A DNA stretch of 64,000 bases from Zanthoxylum bungeanum. Its lineage: Eukaryota; Streptophyta; Magnoliopsida; Sapindales; Rutaceae. Below, in pieces: positions 1 through 11,370 of this stretch (position 1 is the stretch's first letter; each line of letters begins with the position of its first letter). Made by a program: the position numbers and the translations under genes. The notes below the pieces were generated by a model. That model had not been told where the DNA came from and searched no databases. It worked only from the letters and a program-made list of their open reading frames with translations. The stretch covers positions 105,947 to 169,946 of the forward strand of contig SKCR01021403.1 of assembly GCA_019454045.1 (NCBI GenBank). The letters are read 5' to 3'.

Positions 1-673
1 ATCAAACCACCTTTTGATCACCAAGATTTGTTCTTGGAGTTGCTTATTTTGGTGGAGTTTTGAAGAAGTTCAAAGTGCTTGGAGAAATTGGAAAAGCTTG
101 GAGGCAAAAGTTTCAATCAATTGGCAAAGCTTGTGGTAAATTTAATTTGTAAATTTATTGTTCAATTTCTTGATGATTGTTATTGAGAAAAATTGTTGTG
201 GATTTGTTGGATTAATAGGAAGCATGTTAGTGAGGAATTAGAAGCATTTGAGTGTTGAAAATTAGTATATAATTGATATGTTAATTTTGAATGCTTGGAT
301 TAATTTTTTCAAGAGTTGGAAAATTATATTGTATTCTTGAATTAATTTTTTCAAGTGTTGGAAAATTAATTTTAGTATGTTTGGATTATTTTCAAGTGTT
401 GGAAATAATTAGGATGCTTAGTTTTAATTTGTCAATAGTTGATAAATTGATTAAAGTGTGTTGAAATTTTTAAATGGACTTATGATAGTTTTTAATACAT
501 GAAAATGTTTTAATGCATTGGAAATTTTAGTTTGTAATTAAAAATTTTAAACCCCTATTTTTAAGGACTGTCGAAAATTAAAAAATATATATATATATAT
601 ATTTTTTATTCGCTCGCGATTTGATCTCGGGCGGTTTCCGCTGCACTCGGGTTTGTCCGTTCCTCACTCAACA
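1..673 (+). repeat. copia-1 5' LTR (3' part only)
   Basis: Nearly identical to about 7275-7944, with only scattered substitutions and a few short indels, among them a shorter run of TA dinucleotides before the shared TTTTATTCGCTCGCGATTTG segment. About 1.9 kb of the LTR lies upstream of the window. It ends ...CACTCAACA just before the primer binding site. Confidence 0.95.
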
Positions 674-675
674 AG

Positions 676-687
676 TGGTATCAGAGC
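676..687 (+). other. copia-1 primer binding site (initiator Met tRNA type)
   Basis: TGGTATCAGAGC follows the LTR end by two bases. This is the common plant copia PBS, complementary to the 3' end of initiator methionine tRNA. Confidence 0.92.
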
Positions 688-1432
688 GATACGTGCTTCT
701 AATTGTTCATCTTCCTTACAATTTTTCTCAATGTTATAAAATGGCCATGCATACATTTAATTATGAATTACATGTTTTAGGCATTTTTGGACATGCATAC
801 ATTTTATATATTTGTATGCATTTGACTTTGGAAAAATCTCTACGCTAGATCATTAGTTGTTATTATTTTAGTTGAAAATATGACATGGTCTGGCTTGTCT
901 ATACGGTGTTAGTGAAACCATTGTAATTATTCCCAATATTGCTAAAGCGTTAGGGATTGGTTATAATGTTTTGTACTATTCCGGTTAAGCATGAGATGAG
1001 TCGAATTTATGAGAAAGTATTATCCAATATTGCTAAAGCGTGAGGTTAATATTAGTATCTTACTTTCGGCAATAGACAAGTTGATCTAAAAAATTGAACT
1101 ATCCAATATTGCTAAAGCGTGAGGATGAGATTCGATTTAGGACCAAATGTAAGATTTGCATGAGATGCAATTGACAATAGTTGTCTACCTTCTCGAATTT
1201 ACAAAGGTCGATATTGCTAAAGCGTGAGATTTGCGTAAATGTCAAGAAGGATCTACTTTGCTTTGTGAGATTTAAGAGTTAAATTTCCGTATTCTTGTTT
1301 GTAGAGATTATAAAGAATATGTAAGACAATGCGAGGGCACTTTATAGAAAAAGTAAATCCATATTCTATTTAGTTTTTTATCATGATATTTAAATATTAA
1401 TTTCTGCTTTATTTTATCCTTGTGTAGATAGA
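688..1432 (+). other. copia-1 untranslated leader with short direct repeats
   Basis: Non-coding leader between PBS and gag. The phrase AATATTGCTAAAGCG recurs at about 938, 1026, 1106 and 1212, spaced roughly 80-110 bp, each followed by a short variable tail. This is a degenerate tandem repeat. No coding region is seen here. Confidence 0.7.
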
Positions 1433-2590
1433 ATGTATGTGTCGAACCCGCTTTCGCGTATACTTGATACGCATAGGCTCCAGGGTGCTGTTAACTATAA
1501 TGTTTGGCTCATGAATCTCTGAATTCTTTGCCAAGCGGAGCAACTTGAATATGTTCTTGATCGTCCAATGCCCACAAGGGTTTCGGATAACGCTTTAGAT
1601 GAAGAACGTGAGACGTTCATCAAATGGAAGGATGATGATCGGAAAGTCCGGTCATACATCTTGGGATCTATGGTGCCGGAACTACAGATGAAGTATATGA
1701 TCATGCCTGATTCCGGATCCATTTTGATGCATATGAAGGAACTATTCAGTGATCGACCACAAGTAGAGATGCATAGGGTGGCTGTCGAGCTTTTCCATAC
1801 TTTCCTCCCGGAGGGAAAACCTGTTAGCTCACATGTGATGAGGCTAATAGACTGTATCGAAGAGCTTGAAAGGATGGATATTCCTATTGATAACAGCCTC
1901 GGGAATAGTGTGATTCTCGCATCTCTTCCTAAGTCTTTCAATGACCTTATCGTTAACTTTAACATGCATAAGATGATTCCCACCTATTCTGAGTTGCACA
2001 ATATGTTGCTGACGGCTCAATAAGACATGAATAAGAATAGTTCTGCTTTCATGGTCACTGGTGGTTCTTCTTCTGGACCTTCTCAGGCTTCTCATAAGCC
2101 GGCAGGGAAGAAACAGAAAAAGAAGAAGAAAGTTAAAGGTAAAGGTCCAAAGGTTGCTTCCGCATGGGTTTCTAAGCCAAAGGTGAAGACAGATGCTGCA
2201 AAAGGAAAATGTTTCCACTGCGACATGCTTGGACACTGGAAACGCAACTGTCCGAAATATTTAGCCTCTTTGATGAAAGCTCCCTCAGGTATTTGTTTTC
2301 CCATTATTGACATTACACTTGCTTTTGATTCTAGTTCGACTTGGGTGTTGGACACCGCTTGTCCCTCTCACATTTGCAATTCATTGCATGATCTGAGGGA
2401 AACTAGAAGATTGAAGCCGGGAGAGATCCAGCTGCGAGTAGGGAATTGAGATTCTCTACAAGTTGAAGCAGTAGGAATTTTGTTTTTGAAACTCTCTGAT
2501 GAATGTAATATTAAACTTAATAACTGTTATTTTGTGCCGACTATGATACGGCAAATCATCTCACTTCTGTACTTGACAGCGAAGGATTTC
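1433..2590 (+). pseudogene. gag: copia-1 gag and start of protease (broken)
   Basis: One frame from ATG 1433 contains a UBN2-type copia gag. It is followed by a lysine-rich stretch and a zinc knuckle C-x2-C-x4-H-x4-C (CFHCDMLGHWKRNC, 2210-2251), and then by a protease-like active-site segment, VLDTACPSHIC, near 2345-2377. In-frame stops occur at 1520-1522 (TGA), 2021-2023 (TAA) and 2447-2449 (TGA), and the frame shifts between about 2560 and 2614. Family knowledge: gag packages RNA and the protease processes the polyprotein. This copy cannot make an intact product. Confidence 0.9.
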
Positions 2591-2613
2591 ATGTAAATAT
2601 TAAAGATGGTCTT

Positions 2614-5384
2614 TTGAATTTATATGATAATGTGAATGTTTTGCTTGTTTCATGTCCCATGGTTGATGGTCATTACATTCTTACCAAAAATTGTGATGTC
2701 TTTAATATAGAGAAATCTAAAAGGAAAAGATCGGAAGAAATAAATAACACAGAACTTTGGCATATGAGATTAGGTCATATAGGCATAAAACGCCTAACCA
2801 AACTAGTTAAGGATGGTGTGATATCGGATCTAACCATAGAACCTTTACCAGTTTGTGAATATTGTATTCAAGGTAAAATGACCAAATCCTCATTTAGTGG
2901 TGTTGGACATCGTGCTAATGATTTATTGGAACTTGTACATTTCGATGTATGTGGTCCTTAAATCATGCTGCCATGGGTGGGTTTCAATACTTTGTAACTT
3001 TTATCGATGATTTGTCACGATATGGTTATGTGTTTCTTATGAAACACAAATCGGAAACTTTTGAAAAGTTCAAAGACTACCGATTTGAAGTAGAGAAACA
3101 AACCGGAAAACTCTTGAAATGCCTTCGATCAGATCGGGGCGGTGAGTACATGAGCAGTGAGTTCGTGAGTTATTTAAAAGAGAATGGGATTCTCGCTCAG
3201 TATGCTCCTCCAGACACTCCTCAACACAATGGTGTTTCGGAGAGGAGGAATCGAACTTTATTAGATATGGTTTGATCGATGATGAGTTTTACTGATCTAC
3301 CAATATACTTGTGGGGCCATGCTCTAGACACTGCCGCTCATCTTTTGAACAAAGTTCCATCGAAAGCCGTTCCGACTACTTCGTATGAGTTATGGACTGG
3401 AAAGAAACCGAGTCTTAAGTATGTTAAGATTTGGGGTTGTCCTGCCTATGTAAGAGTTGCACAGCGGGATAAACTTGCACCTAGAGGGTACAAGTATCGA
3501 TTCATTGGATATCCTAAAAATTCCATGGGATATCAGTTCTATGATCCCGAGAACCGAAATGCGTTCGTTGCTCGAAATGCAACTTTCTTAGAAACACAAT
3601 TTGTGTTAGAAAGTACAGATCATAGAATGATTTATTTAGATGAAGTCAATCAAAGTAACATTGAATCGATGATAGAACCAAAGGTTCAAGAAGATGAGAT
3701 GCATTTGACACAACCACCTCGTAGGTCACAAAGGATATCGAGACCCCCTGTCAGGTACAGGACGTCATCTGATGATACACTCGATGTTTTCTTAATTGAA
3801 GAAAATGATCCTTTAACTTACAGAGAGGCGATGTTAGACATCAATGAAGAGAAATGGCTGGAAGCTATGAAATCCGAGATTGCCTCAATGCATGATAATC
3901 AAGTCTGGGACTTGGTTTCGCTTCCCGACGGAATTGTTCCTATCGGTTGTAAATGGGTTTACAAGAGGAAACGGGGGCCCGATGGAAAGGTTGAAACCTT
4001 TAAGGCCCGACTAGTAGCAAAAGGATATACTCAGAAATCAGGTATTGATTATGAGGAAACCTTTTCTCCTGTAGCCATGCTTAAGTCAATCAGGATTTTA
4101 TTAGCTATTGTCGCACACTATGATTATGAAATTTGGCAGATGGATGTGAAAATGGCTTTTCTGAATGGAAATCTTGAGGAAGATATCCATATGGAACAAC
4201 CCGAGGGATTCGCATTCGCCAAAGATCCTAATCTGGTATGTAAGCTTAAAAGGTCTATTTATGGACTTAAACAAGCTTCCCGTAGTTGGAATTTTCGTTT
4301 TGATGATGTGATCAGATCGTCTGGTTTCATTAAGAATGGAGAGGAATCATGTGTCTATAAAAAAGTTAGTGGGAGCATGGTAGTCTTCTTAGTGCTTTAT
4401 GTTGATGATATATTTATTATCGGAAACGATATAGGTATGTTACAATCTGTCAAAGCCTATCTCAGTAAGAATTTCTCCATGAAGGATTTGGGAGAGGCCT
4501 CTTATATACTAGGTATAAAGCTTTATAGAGATAGAGCGAGGAGGTTGATAGGACTCTCTCAGTCCAAGTACATTGATTTGATTTTAGATAGGTACAACTT
4601 TGTTGACTGTAATATAGTCAATGTGCCTTTCAAACATGGTATTCATCTGTCTAAGAAAATGTGTCCTAAAACAGATGATGAAAGGGCTAAAATGCTTAGC
4701 CAGTCTTATGCTTCCACTGTTGGTAGCAAAATGTATGCCATGTTATGTACCAGACCTGATATCAGCATGGCTATAAGTGTTACAAGCCGTTATCAGTCTG
4801 ATCCGGGTCAGGACCATTGGATGGCTGTGAAACATATTCTGAAATACCTGAAGGGTACAAAGGATAAGTTTCTCATTTATGGAGAAAATGACTTACAATT
4901 GAGAGGTTACACGGATTTAGATTTTCAATCTGATCCAGATGATAGAAATTCTACATCTGGGTTTGTGTTTTCTCTCAATGGCAGTGCCATTAGTTGGAAA
5001 AGCACTAAACAGGGTTCGAGTGCTGATTCCACCACCGAGGCAGAATACATTGCTGCTTCAGAAGCTGCAAAGGAAGCTGTCTGGATCAAAAAGTTTGTTG
5101 CGGAGCTTGGAGTAGTCTCATCTATAGTATATCCTATTTCGTTATTCTGTGACAACAATGGTGCAATAGCTCAAGCTAATGAACCTCACGCTCATCAGAA
5201 ATCTAAGCATGTGGAACGAAAGTATCACATAATTAGAGAAATTTTAGCTAGAGGTGATATTGTAGTTTGTAAAGTACGAACTGAAGAAAATGTAGCGGAT
5301 CCACTGACTAAAGCCTTAACTCCCAAGGTGTTTGAGAAACACGTGGAGTCCATGGGTATTAGATACCATCGTGAATGGCACTAG
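2614..5384 (+). pseudogene. pol: copia-1 integrase - reverse transcriptase - RNase H (broken)
   Basis: In order: a GAG-pre-integrase HHCC zinc domain (WHMRLGH ... CEYCIQGK, about 2760-2880); the integrase core, with DVCGP near 2945, LRSDRGGEY near 3125 and the catalytic Glu in NGVSERRN near 3235; RT with WQMDVKMAFLNG and the YVDD active site (YVDDIFIIGN, about 4399-4428); RNase H with YTDLDF, STTEAEY and LFCDNN; and a typical copia tail with ADPLTKAL. The frame shifts near 2950 and a TGA sits at 3273-3275. The frame is then open for 701 codons to the TAG at 5382, so RT and RNase H are the best-kept part. Confidence 0.95.
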
Positions 5385-5385
5385 A

Positions 5386-5396
5386 TCAAGTGGGAG
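5386..5396 (+). other. copia-1 polypurine tract
   Basis: The purine-rich AAGTGGGAG directly precedes the 3' LTR start TGTTGG, the usual plus-strand primer of plant copia elements. Confidence 0.85.
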
Positions 5397-6936
5397 TGTT
5401 GGAAATGGTGATCGAGCACCATTCACTTTTGTAGGAATATTTGATATTTATGCAATATAATATTTATTTTATCATGGTTATTTATTTATTAATATGGTAA
5501 AACTCTTACTTTATTTATATATTGTAAATCTAAGAGTTAGATTACTCTAAGAGTTAGAGATTTCGAGTTATACTCGGAACATTATATGAATTGTGTAAAG
5601 ACCCGAGAGTTACAACATATGATGATATAGTTGTAAGAGTTGCAAATGGTGTTGAGAAATATCACACATTCTCTCGAATATAAATTATTCCTAGTCTAGA
5701 TATATTGACATGGGTCGGTCATTATATTGGTAAGACTAATGCATTGTCTATATATGTAATGGACATATGGTTTGTCTCAACAGACTGTGAGCTTAGCGGA
5801 AGTTCGTATAGAAATGCAGATATTCATTAGTTGAATGAATATTGAATTAACTCATAAAAGATGACTAATAGATATTCCATAAAACTGTCAATAGTTGTCT
5901 TTTCGAGTTGAGTAGTTATTGTGGTCCTTTGACTTGAGACACCATGGTGGTCTTGTGAGTGATCCTCTATGTCTGATACCATGCATGTCAGAGACCTTTC
6001 ATGGTCTGACCGCTGGATGTCTGTTAGGTATAGACCGATGCTCACCAAGGTCGGTGTGTGTTAATATGAGGATTCGTCAGTCCATATGGTTGGATTATGT
6101 TTCCAGATATTTTCAGAGTATATTCCGGAAATCTTTCGGCCGAGAGTTCGTCGAAGAAATTGTTTCTTTGGCATTATAAATAATATTGAAAAGAGTTTCG
6201 CATATATTATTTATTAATGGAATATAGCTTTGAAAGATTAGTTTATATTGAGTAGATAAGGTTTTGACAGTATAACTATAACCTTACTCAATTGGAAATG
6301 CTAATGACGAAGGGATTATACATTAGCGTTTTAACCTCGACTTGTATGGTTCGACGTGTCGTGTTGTTTAGTTATGATTTGTAGGTGGACAGGCCTTCAT
6401 GAAATATGTATACAAATATATGAGATATATATGTATATATATACGTAACAACCGAACGTGAGCCTAGAGAGTTCCACTATATTAAGTTTACTCGTTGAGC
6501 ACTAGGGCGACCTCTCGTCAAATGTTGACAAAGTATTTTTTGGGTATTTAGGATTAAATTGTTTAATCCGATAATTCATGAGATGAATTGAATCAATTAA
6601 TTTTATATCAAGAGTTGATATAATTTTATTGTATAATAAATGTAAATTTGATTTACATTAATTAGTAATAATTTTGTGAATTAATTTAATTGTTAAATTA
6701 ATATACAATATTAATTACTTAGCTTATACAATTGATTAATTAAAGTAATTGGATTGTTTAGTTAAAGTAACCAAATGATTAATTAAAGGTAACTTAGTTT
6801 ACTTTATTGGTGAGATTTTATTTAACTTTGGTTAAGTTAAATTTTTTGAATGTGTGGTGTAGGGAAAAGATTCCCTAAACCATGGTTTAAATGAAAGGCT
6901 TGAATTTGTTTTATTAATTTTAATTAATAAAAACAG

Positions 6937-6975
<39 letters not shown>

Positions 6976-7944
6976 CAAAAATCATTTTTTGCTTTTTGGC
7001 TTATTACCCACTGCTGCTTCTGCCGAAAACAAAAATGAATTAAAGAAACCTTCATTTTGCATCTTTGCTCTCTGCCGACAGAAACAAGAGAAAGAATTGA
7101 TTTTTGTTTTCATAATGCCAAGCCAATAATCTCACCAAATATTACCCTACATATAATCAAGTCCATGGAATTAATCCCTAAGTGTTAAGGGTTAATTTAT
7201 GTTCTTGAGGTTTTCTTTTTCCTAGGGTTTTAAGAGTTAAAATTTGGGGAAAAGTTGGTTGCTATTCTTGAGTGATCAAACCACCTTTTGATCACCAAGA
7301 TTTGTTCTTGGAGTTGCTTATTTTGGTGGAGTTTTGAAGAAGTTCAAAGTGCTTGGAGAAATTGGAAAAGCTTGGAGGCAAAAAGTTTCAATCAATTGGC
7401 AAAGCTTGTGGTAAATTTAATTTGTAAATTTATTGTTCAATTTCTTGATGATTGTTATTGAGAAAAATGGTTGTGGATTTGTTGGATTAATAGGAAGCAT
7501 GTTAGTGAGGAATTAGAAGCATTTGAGTGTTGAAAATTAGTATATAATCGATATGTTAATTTTGAATGCTTAGATTAATTTTTTCAAGAGTTGGAAAATT
7601 ATATTGTATGCTTGAATTAATTTTTCAAGTGTTGGAAAATTAATTTTAGTATGTTTGGATTATTTTCAAGTGTTGGAAATAATTAGGATGCTTAGTTTTA
7701 ATTTGTCAATAGTTGATAAATTGATTAAAGTGTGTTGAAATTTTTAAATGGACTTATGGTAATTTTTAATACATGAAAATGTTTTAATGCATTGGAAATT
7801 TTAAGTTTGTAATTAAAAATTTTAAACCCACTATTTTTAAGGACGGCCGAAAATTAAAAAATATATATATATATTTTATTCGCTCGCGATTTGATCTCGG
7901 GCTGGTTTCCGCTGCACTCGGGTTTGTCCGTTCCTCACTCAACA
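5397..7944 (+). repeat. copia-1 3' LTR (2548 bp)
   Basis: Starts TGTTGGAAATGG and ends CACTCAACA, with short inverted ends. It contains an A35 run (6937-6971), a run of TA dinucleotides near 7860, and duplicated phrases around 'TTTTCAAGTGTTGGAAAAT' (about 7570-7690). The last 670 bases match window bases 1-673. Short open frames inside it, for example at 5827-6179, are not supported as genes. Confidence 0.95.
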
Positions 7945-8008
7945 GATAAATTGGTCCGAGGACGATCGTGGTAAGAGGCGTCGGATTAATCTGGATCTTA
8001 ACCTTTAA
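7945..8008 (+). pseudogene. 3' end of LOG-like cytokinin-activating enzyme frame in gypsy-1
   Basis: The bases after copia-1 read in frame INWSEDDRG, matching the end of the LOG-like frame in gypsy-2 (INWSDNDRG). Where gypsy-2 has TAG, this copy has AAG (7973-7975), so the frame runs on for KRRRINLDLNL to TAA 8006-8008. The extension has a basic cluster (KRRR) and ends LDLNL, an LxLxL (EAR-like) sequence. The gypsy-2 copy keeps the same codons behind its stop. The rest of the gene is to the left, beyond copia-1 and outside the window. The match to gypsy-2 is clear; the function of the extension is speculative. Confidence 0.8.
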
Positions 8009-9308
8009 TTTCCTGTAGAATTTCAGTTATCTAGGTATTATCTTCTAATTTCTTCTTCTACTGTTTAAGACATTGGGGACAATGCTCATTTAGGTTTGGG
8101 GAGGAAATTAGTTGATCAGTACCTTGTTTTTAATCTGTGTGTTGTATGTGTGTTGTTTTTATTTTTAGTCCAAAATTTTTCGAAAAATACAAAAAAATTG
8201 AAAAATTTTCAAAAATTACAAAAATATTTTTTGTTTTTGTGTTTTTATTTTGACTAAAAGGTGAAATTGGTAAGAGATAGTTGAGTAAGGAGTTTCCACT
8301 CCTGAGACGTATCTCAAACCTATTTTTGAAACAAGTTAGTTTTTGTTTATTTCATTTTAAATTATGTAATTTTTAAATTCTCCATAAAACGGACTAAAAT
8401 TGATTTTCATATGCTCACTTGACTGGTATTATCAACATACATGGAAACATACAGACATGAGCTATAATTGAAAAGTTTGTAATATTCAGTGCTCTAGTTT
8501 AATTGGAGGAAGCATCTCAAAAAGCAATGGAGTAAAAAAAAAATCTGAGATCTGAGTTATTAAGTCTGTAAGGGTGTTTTAACACATAGTGCCCTAAAGC
8601 CAACTGGTTTGGGAGTCACTGACCCAAAGCTCGCTACATGTATCAAAGATGCTGCAAAAAATATATATATTTGAAGTATGAGTAATTAAGTCCGTATGGG
8701 TGTCTTAACACCTGGTGCCCTAAAGCCAACTGGTTTGGGAGCCACCGACCCAACACTCACTACATAGACGGAAGGTATTGTATATAAATAAAAAAAATCA
8801 AAAATCAAAGAAAAAAATTAGAAAAATTATTCCATTGCTACAAAAAGGTGTGAATTCTGACAAAAATATTACTCTCTTATCAACTGCACTTATGACTGTT
8901 GTGGGAAAAAATGAGTTGTTTAATATTTTGTTGGCTGTGTATATGAAAAATGGTAAATATAATCAGAGAATTTACTTATTCAGTAATTTAGAAAGAAAGA
9001 AAACAACTAGTAACTTGGAGTAGAAATTTCACCTGATTAGTCACTAACTTCTTTATTCTCTTTTCGCTTGTCTTTTTGCTTTTGTGTGCATTAGTTTCAC
9101 TACCTTTATACTTTTGTAAAATGTTTGTGGGTATCATTGATGTAAACCCTCACGGGACTACAACTCGTCCACTAGGGACACCTAGGGGTTTAAAGGCTTG
9201 TTGCATATGCTAAATGCAACTGTGATATCTACGAAAGTGGCTTAGTTAAATTTTATTTTTGTTTATGTTATTTTATTCTATGTTTTGCTCGATGACTAGC
9301 AAAATGTT
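8009..9308 (+). other. gypsy-1 3' non-coding tail with tandem duplication
   Basis: No gene is seen. Near 8071-8105 lies GACATTGGGGACAATG followed by an inner PPT-like AGGTTTGGGG. At 8554-8640 and 8680-8766 two copies of an ~87-bp unit (both with the phrase GCCCTAAAGCCAACTGGTTT) lie 126 bp apart. The same two copies occur inverted in gypsy-2 at about 18540-18765. Short open frames here, such as 8778-9023, are AT-rich and without recognisable content. Confidence 0.75.
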
Positions 9309-9321
9309 AGGTTTGGGGGTG
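9309..9321 (+). other. gypsy-1 polypurine tract
   Basis: AGGTTTGGGGGTG directly before LTR start TGATGAG. The identical 13-mer precedes the 3' LTR of gypsy-2 (inverted, 17977-17989). Confidence 0.9.
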
Positions 9322-11370
9322 TGATGAGTGGTAATTATATCACTATTTCCCACTCATTTGACTTAATATTTTGTATAGTTTCTTGAATTTTGTGAATATT
9401 TTGATGTGTTTTGTGTTATTTTGTAGATATATAAAGTTTCAGGATATTCTGGAGGTGATTTGGACCAAAACAGTGAAAATTGGAAAAATGGTATTTTGGT
9501 AATTTCGGCGCGTCGCGACGCGCACGCCCTTGGCGTCGAGACGCCTAACGTGCACCGGGTCCATGCTAACGTGCGCCGGGTCCACATGTCAGAATATGAG
9601 AAGTTTGACTTTGTTAACGTGCGCCGTCCCACGTGTCACCATCATAGCTGATTTGCTAATGTGCGCTGTGCCACGTGTCATCATCCTACGGTGCCGACAA
9701 TCACAATTGCCATGTGTGCCACGTGTCACTCCACGTCACCGCCACGTCATCATCAACCAATCACATGTGCCAAGTGTCGCAATTCTACGGTGCCGACACT
9801 CCCTTTCGCCACGTCAGTGCCACATCATGCCACGTCAGCATAATAATTGAGCTCTCAACCGCCTTGCCACGTGTCGCCTTATCTCCTTATCCAGAATCGC
9901 TACGTGTCAAGCCCTCAGCATGCCACGTCAAAAGTTTTTGGCGTCGCGACGCTGGAGGTCTACCGGGGTCTATAAATTGAGCTCGAGATTTCAGTTTTAG
10001 ATGTACCATTCTCTCTGAATTCTCTGATGCAAACAGGGAGTTCTCTTCTTAGTTTCTTTTAAATTTTAGTTTTGTAATTAATTTTAATTACGTTCTGTAA
10101 TAATAGTAATTTACTTTCTTTACTTTTTACAGTTTTTACTATTCACCATGATGAGGTAACTTCCCCCAGCTATGGTGAAAGGTAATTCTTTTACTGTTAC
10201 TATTTAGATTAATCTCCCTTATATAATATATTCACTATTTAAAATTTGGCTTAAAAAGGATACCGTCAGATTGGTCGGTTGGTAATTCATTTTAATCTGG
10301 TTTAAACCTGACTAATCAAGGATACCGCCAGATTGGTCAGTTGGTAATTAAATTTTCTTACCGCCTTTATGGCAGATTTATTTTGGTTCCGCCTTTATGG
10401 CTGGTTGGACTCAATTTGACTTAATCAGGTTACCGCCTATACGGACGGTTGGTAAAATAATCACAAGTTAATGTATTATATTAAGGGAGATATCTAAATA
10501 GTAAATAGTAAAACATGATCATTTTACCTTAGCATTTTATTTTATTGTAATTTACTTTTCAGCTTTTACTTTACCGCAATTACCTTTCAGCATTTTTACT
10601 TTGTCTTTTACTTTCAAGTTTTTACTAGCCCTAGTTATGTGTTGTAACTAAATTAGTTATCTGGGGTTGTGATGACTTTTAATATCACCGGTTTATAAGG
10701 GGTTATTTTATCGTTTGGGTAATTTAAAGGTTTACTTATTAAGTCTTAAGCTTAATGCGTCTTGTTAATTGGCCACTAATAAGATTGATATGGTAAATCT
10801 AAAATAAACTTGACAAATGAATTTTAGGTTTCAGCCTTAAACTTAATAGCCCACGATCTTCCTTGAGGATAGATAACCCTTTAATAGATTTCCTGACAGG
10901 ATAGACATATACATGTCGGGCGGGGGTAGCCATAATTGGAACTTAAACTTAATGAATCCAGATAATTTGGTTGACATAGACATATGGTTCAATTGGGTTA
11001 AACTGGGTATTTGCGTCTGACCATCAACAGAGGCTTTCGCATAATTTAATGTTCCAGGTTAGTAAACCGATTTATTACACAAACATAAAATAACCACTTC
11101 ATCTTTAAAATGATATTGGAAGAAATCACAACCCTATATAGTTTTTAATATTGAATTTTCTTAAACCTACTTTCAAACAAATTTATTTACTTGTTTTTAA
11201 ATTTAGAATCATCACCATTTCAAATCAATCAAACAACATGTTAGATACTAGTAATCATTTGACCTCATAAAATTAATAGATTATGTATTAAGTCCTCGTG
11301 GGATTGATAATTTTTATACTACTTGAACGATATGTACGCTTGCGTTATACGTGTGTGTTTACGCCGGTCA
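9322..11370 (+). repeat. gypsy-1 3' LTR (2049 bp)
   Basis: Begins TGATGAGTGG and ends CGCCGGTCA, agreeing with the LTR ends of gypsy-2. The middle (about 10258-10450) has repeated units built on ACCGCC...GGTTGGTAAT, also found inverted in gypsy-2 (16928-17072 and 39178-39313). Runs of TTTACTTT...CAGC correspond to the AGTAAA arrays of gypsy-2. The first ~650 bp (U3) differ completely from gypsy-2. A possible 5-bp target copy on the right is GTATG (11371-11375), but its partner is not in the window. Confidence 0.88.
9508..9976 (+). promoter_or_regulatory. gypsy-1 LTR promoter: G-box/ACGT-core array plus TATA box
   Basis: Upstream of TATAAA (9971-9976) there are four CACGTGTC sites (starting near 9630, 9672, 9720 and 9868), one further ACGTGTC (9902) and about five CCACGTCA-type sites between 9731 and 9929. 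CACGTG and ACGTGTC are the known binding cores of plant bZIP/bHLH factors (G-box, ABRE). The array lies between two TCGCGA-centred palindromes, GCGCGTCGCGACGCGC (9508-9523) and GCGTCGCGACGC (9941-9952). Open frames through this block (9460-9980) are a by-product of its higher GC content. The motifs are seen directly; the regulatory role is inferred. Confidence 0.65.

Larger units (their letters stand above)
1..7944 (+). mobile_element. copia-1: Ty1/copia LTR retrotransposon, 5' end outside window
   Basis: The first 673 bases recur at about 7275-7944, giving two LTR copies in direct orientation around a gag-PR-INT-RT-RNaseH interior in the copia order (integrase before reverse transcriptase). 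The PBS (676-687), PPT (5386-5396) and the LTR ends TGTTGG...CAACA all fit a copia element. The right flank begins GATAA (7945-7949), the expected place for a 5-bp target duplication; the left flank is outside the window. The element interrupts the LOG-like frame of gypsy-1. The interior has in-frame stops and frameshifts, so this copy is defective. The LTR is long (2548 bp). The copia lineage is not assigned. Confidence 0.95.
7945..11370 (+). mobile_element. gypsy-1: 3' portion of an Athila-like Ty3/gypsy element carrying a LOG-like frame
   Basis: What remains right of copia-1 is, in order, the 3' end of a LOG-like reading frame, a non-coding tail, the polypurine tract and a full LTR. The same order is found in reverse at 19387-15894 in gypsy-2, with matching sequence across the LOG end, the tail and the 3' part of the LTR. 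The 5' part (LTR, gag, pol) must lie left of the window, beyond copia-1. The start of the LTR (U3) is unlike that of gypsy-2, so the two are different subfamilies. Confidence 0.85.

Noticed and set aside
1495..1983. 162-codon minus-strand frame
   Set aside because: Antisense shadow of the copia-1 gag frame.
9460..9980. Overlapping open frames of 63-106 codons on the plus strand
   Set aside because: They lie in the GC-richer ACGT motif array of the LTR U3; composition explains them and no protein family is recognised.
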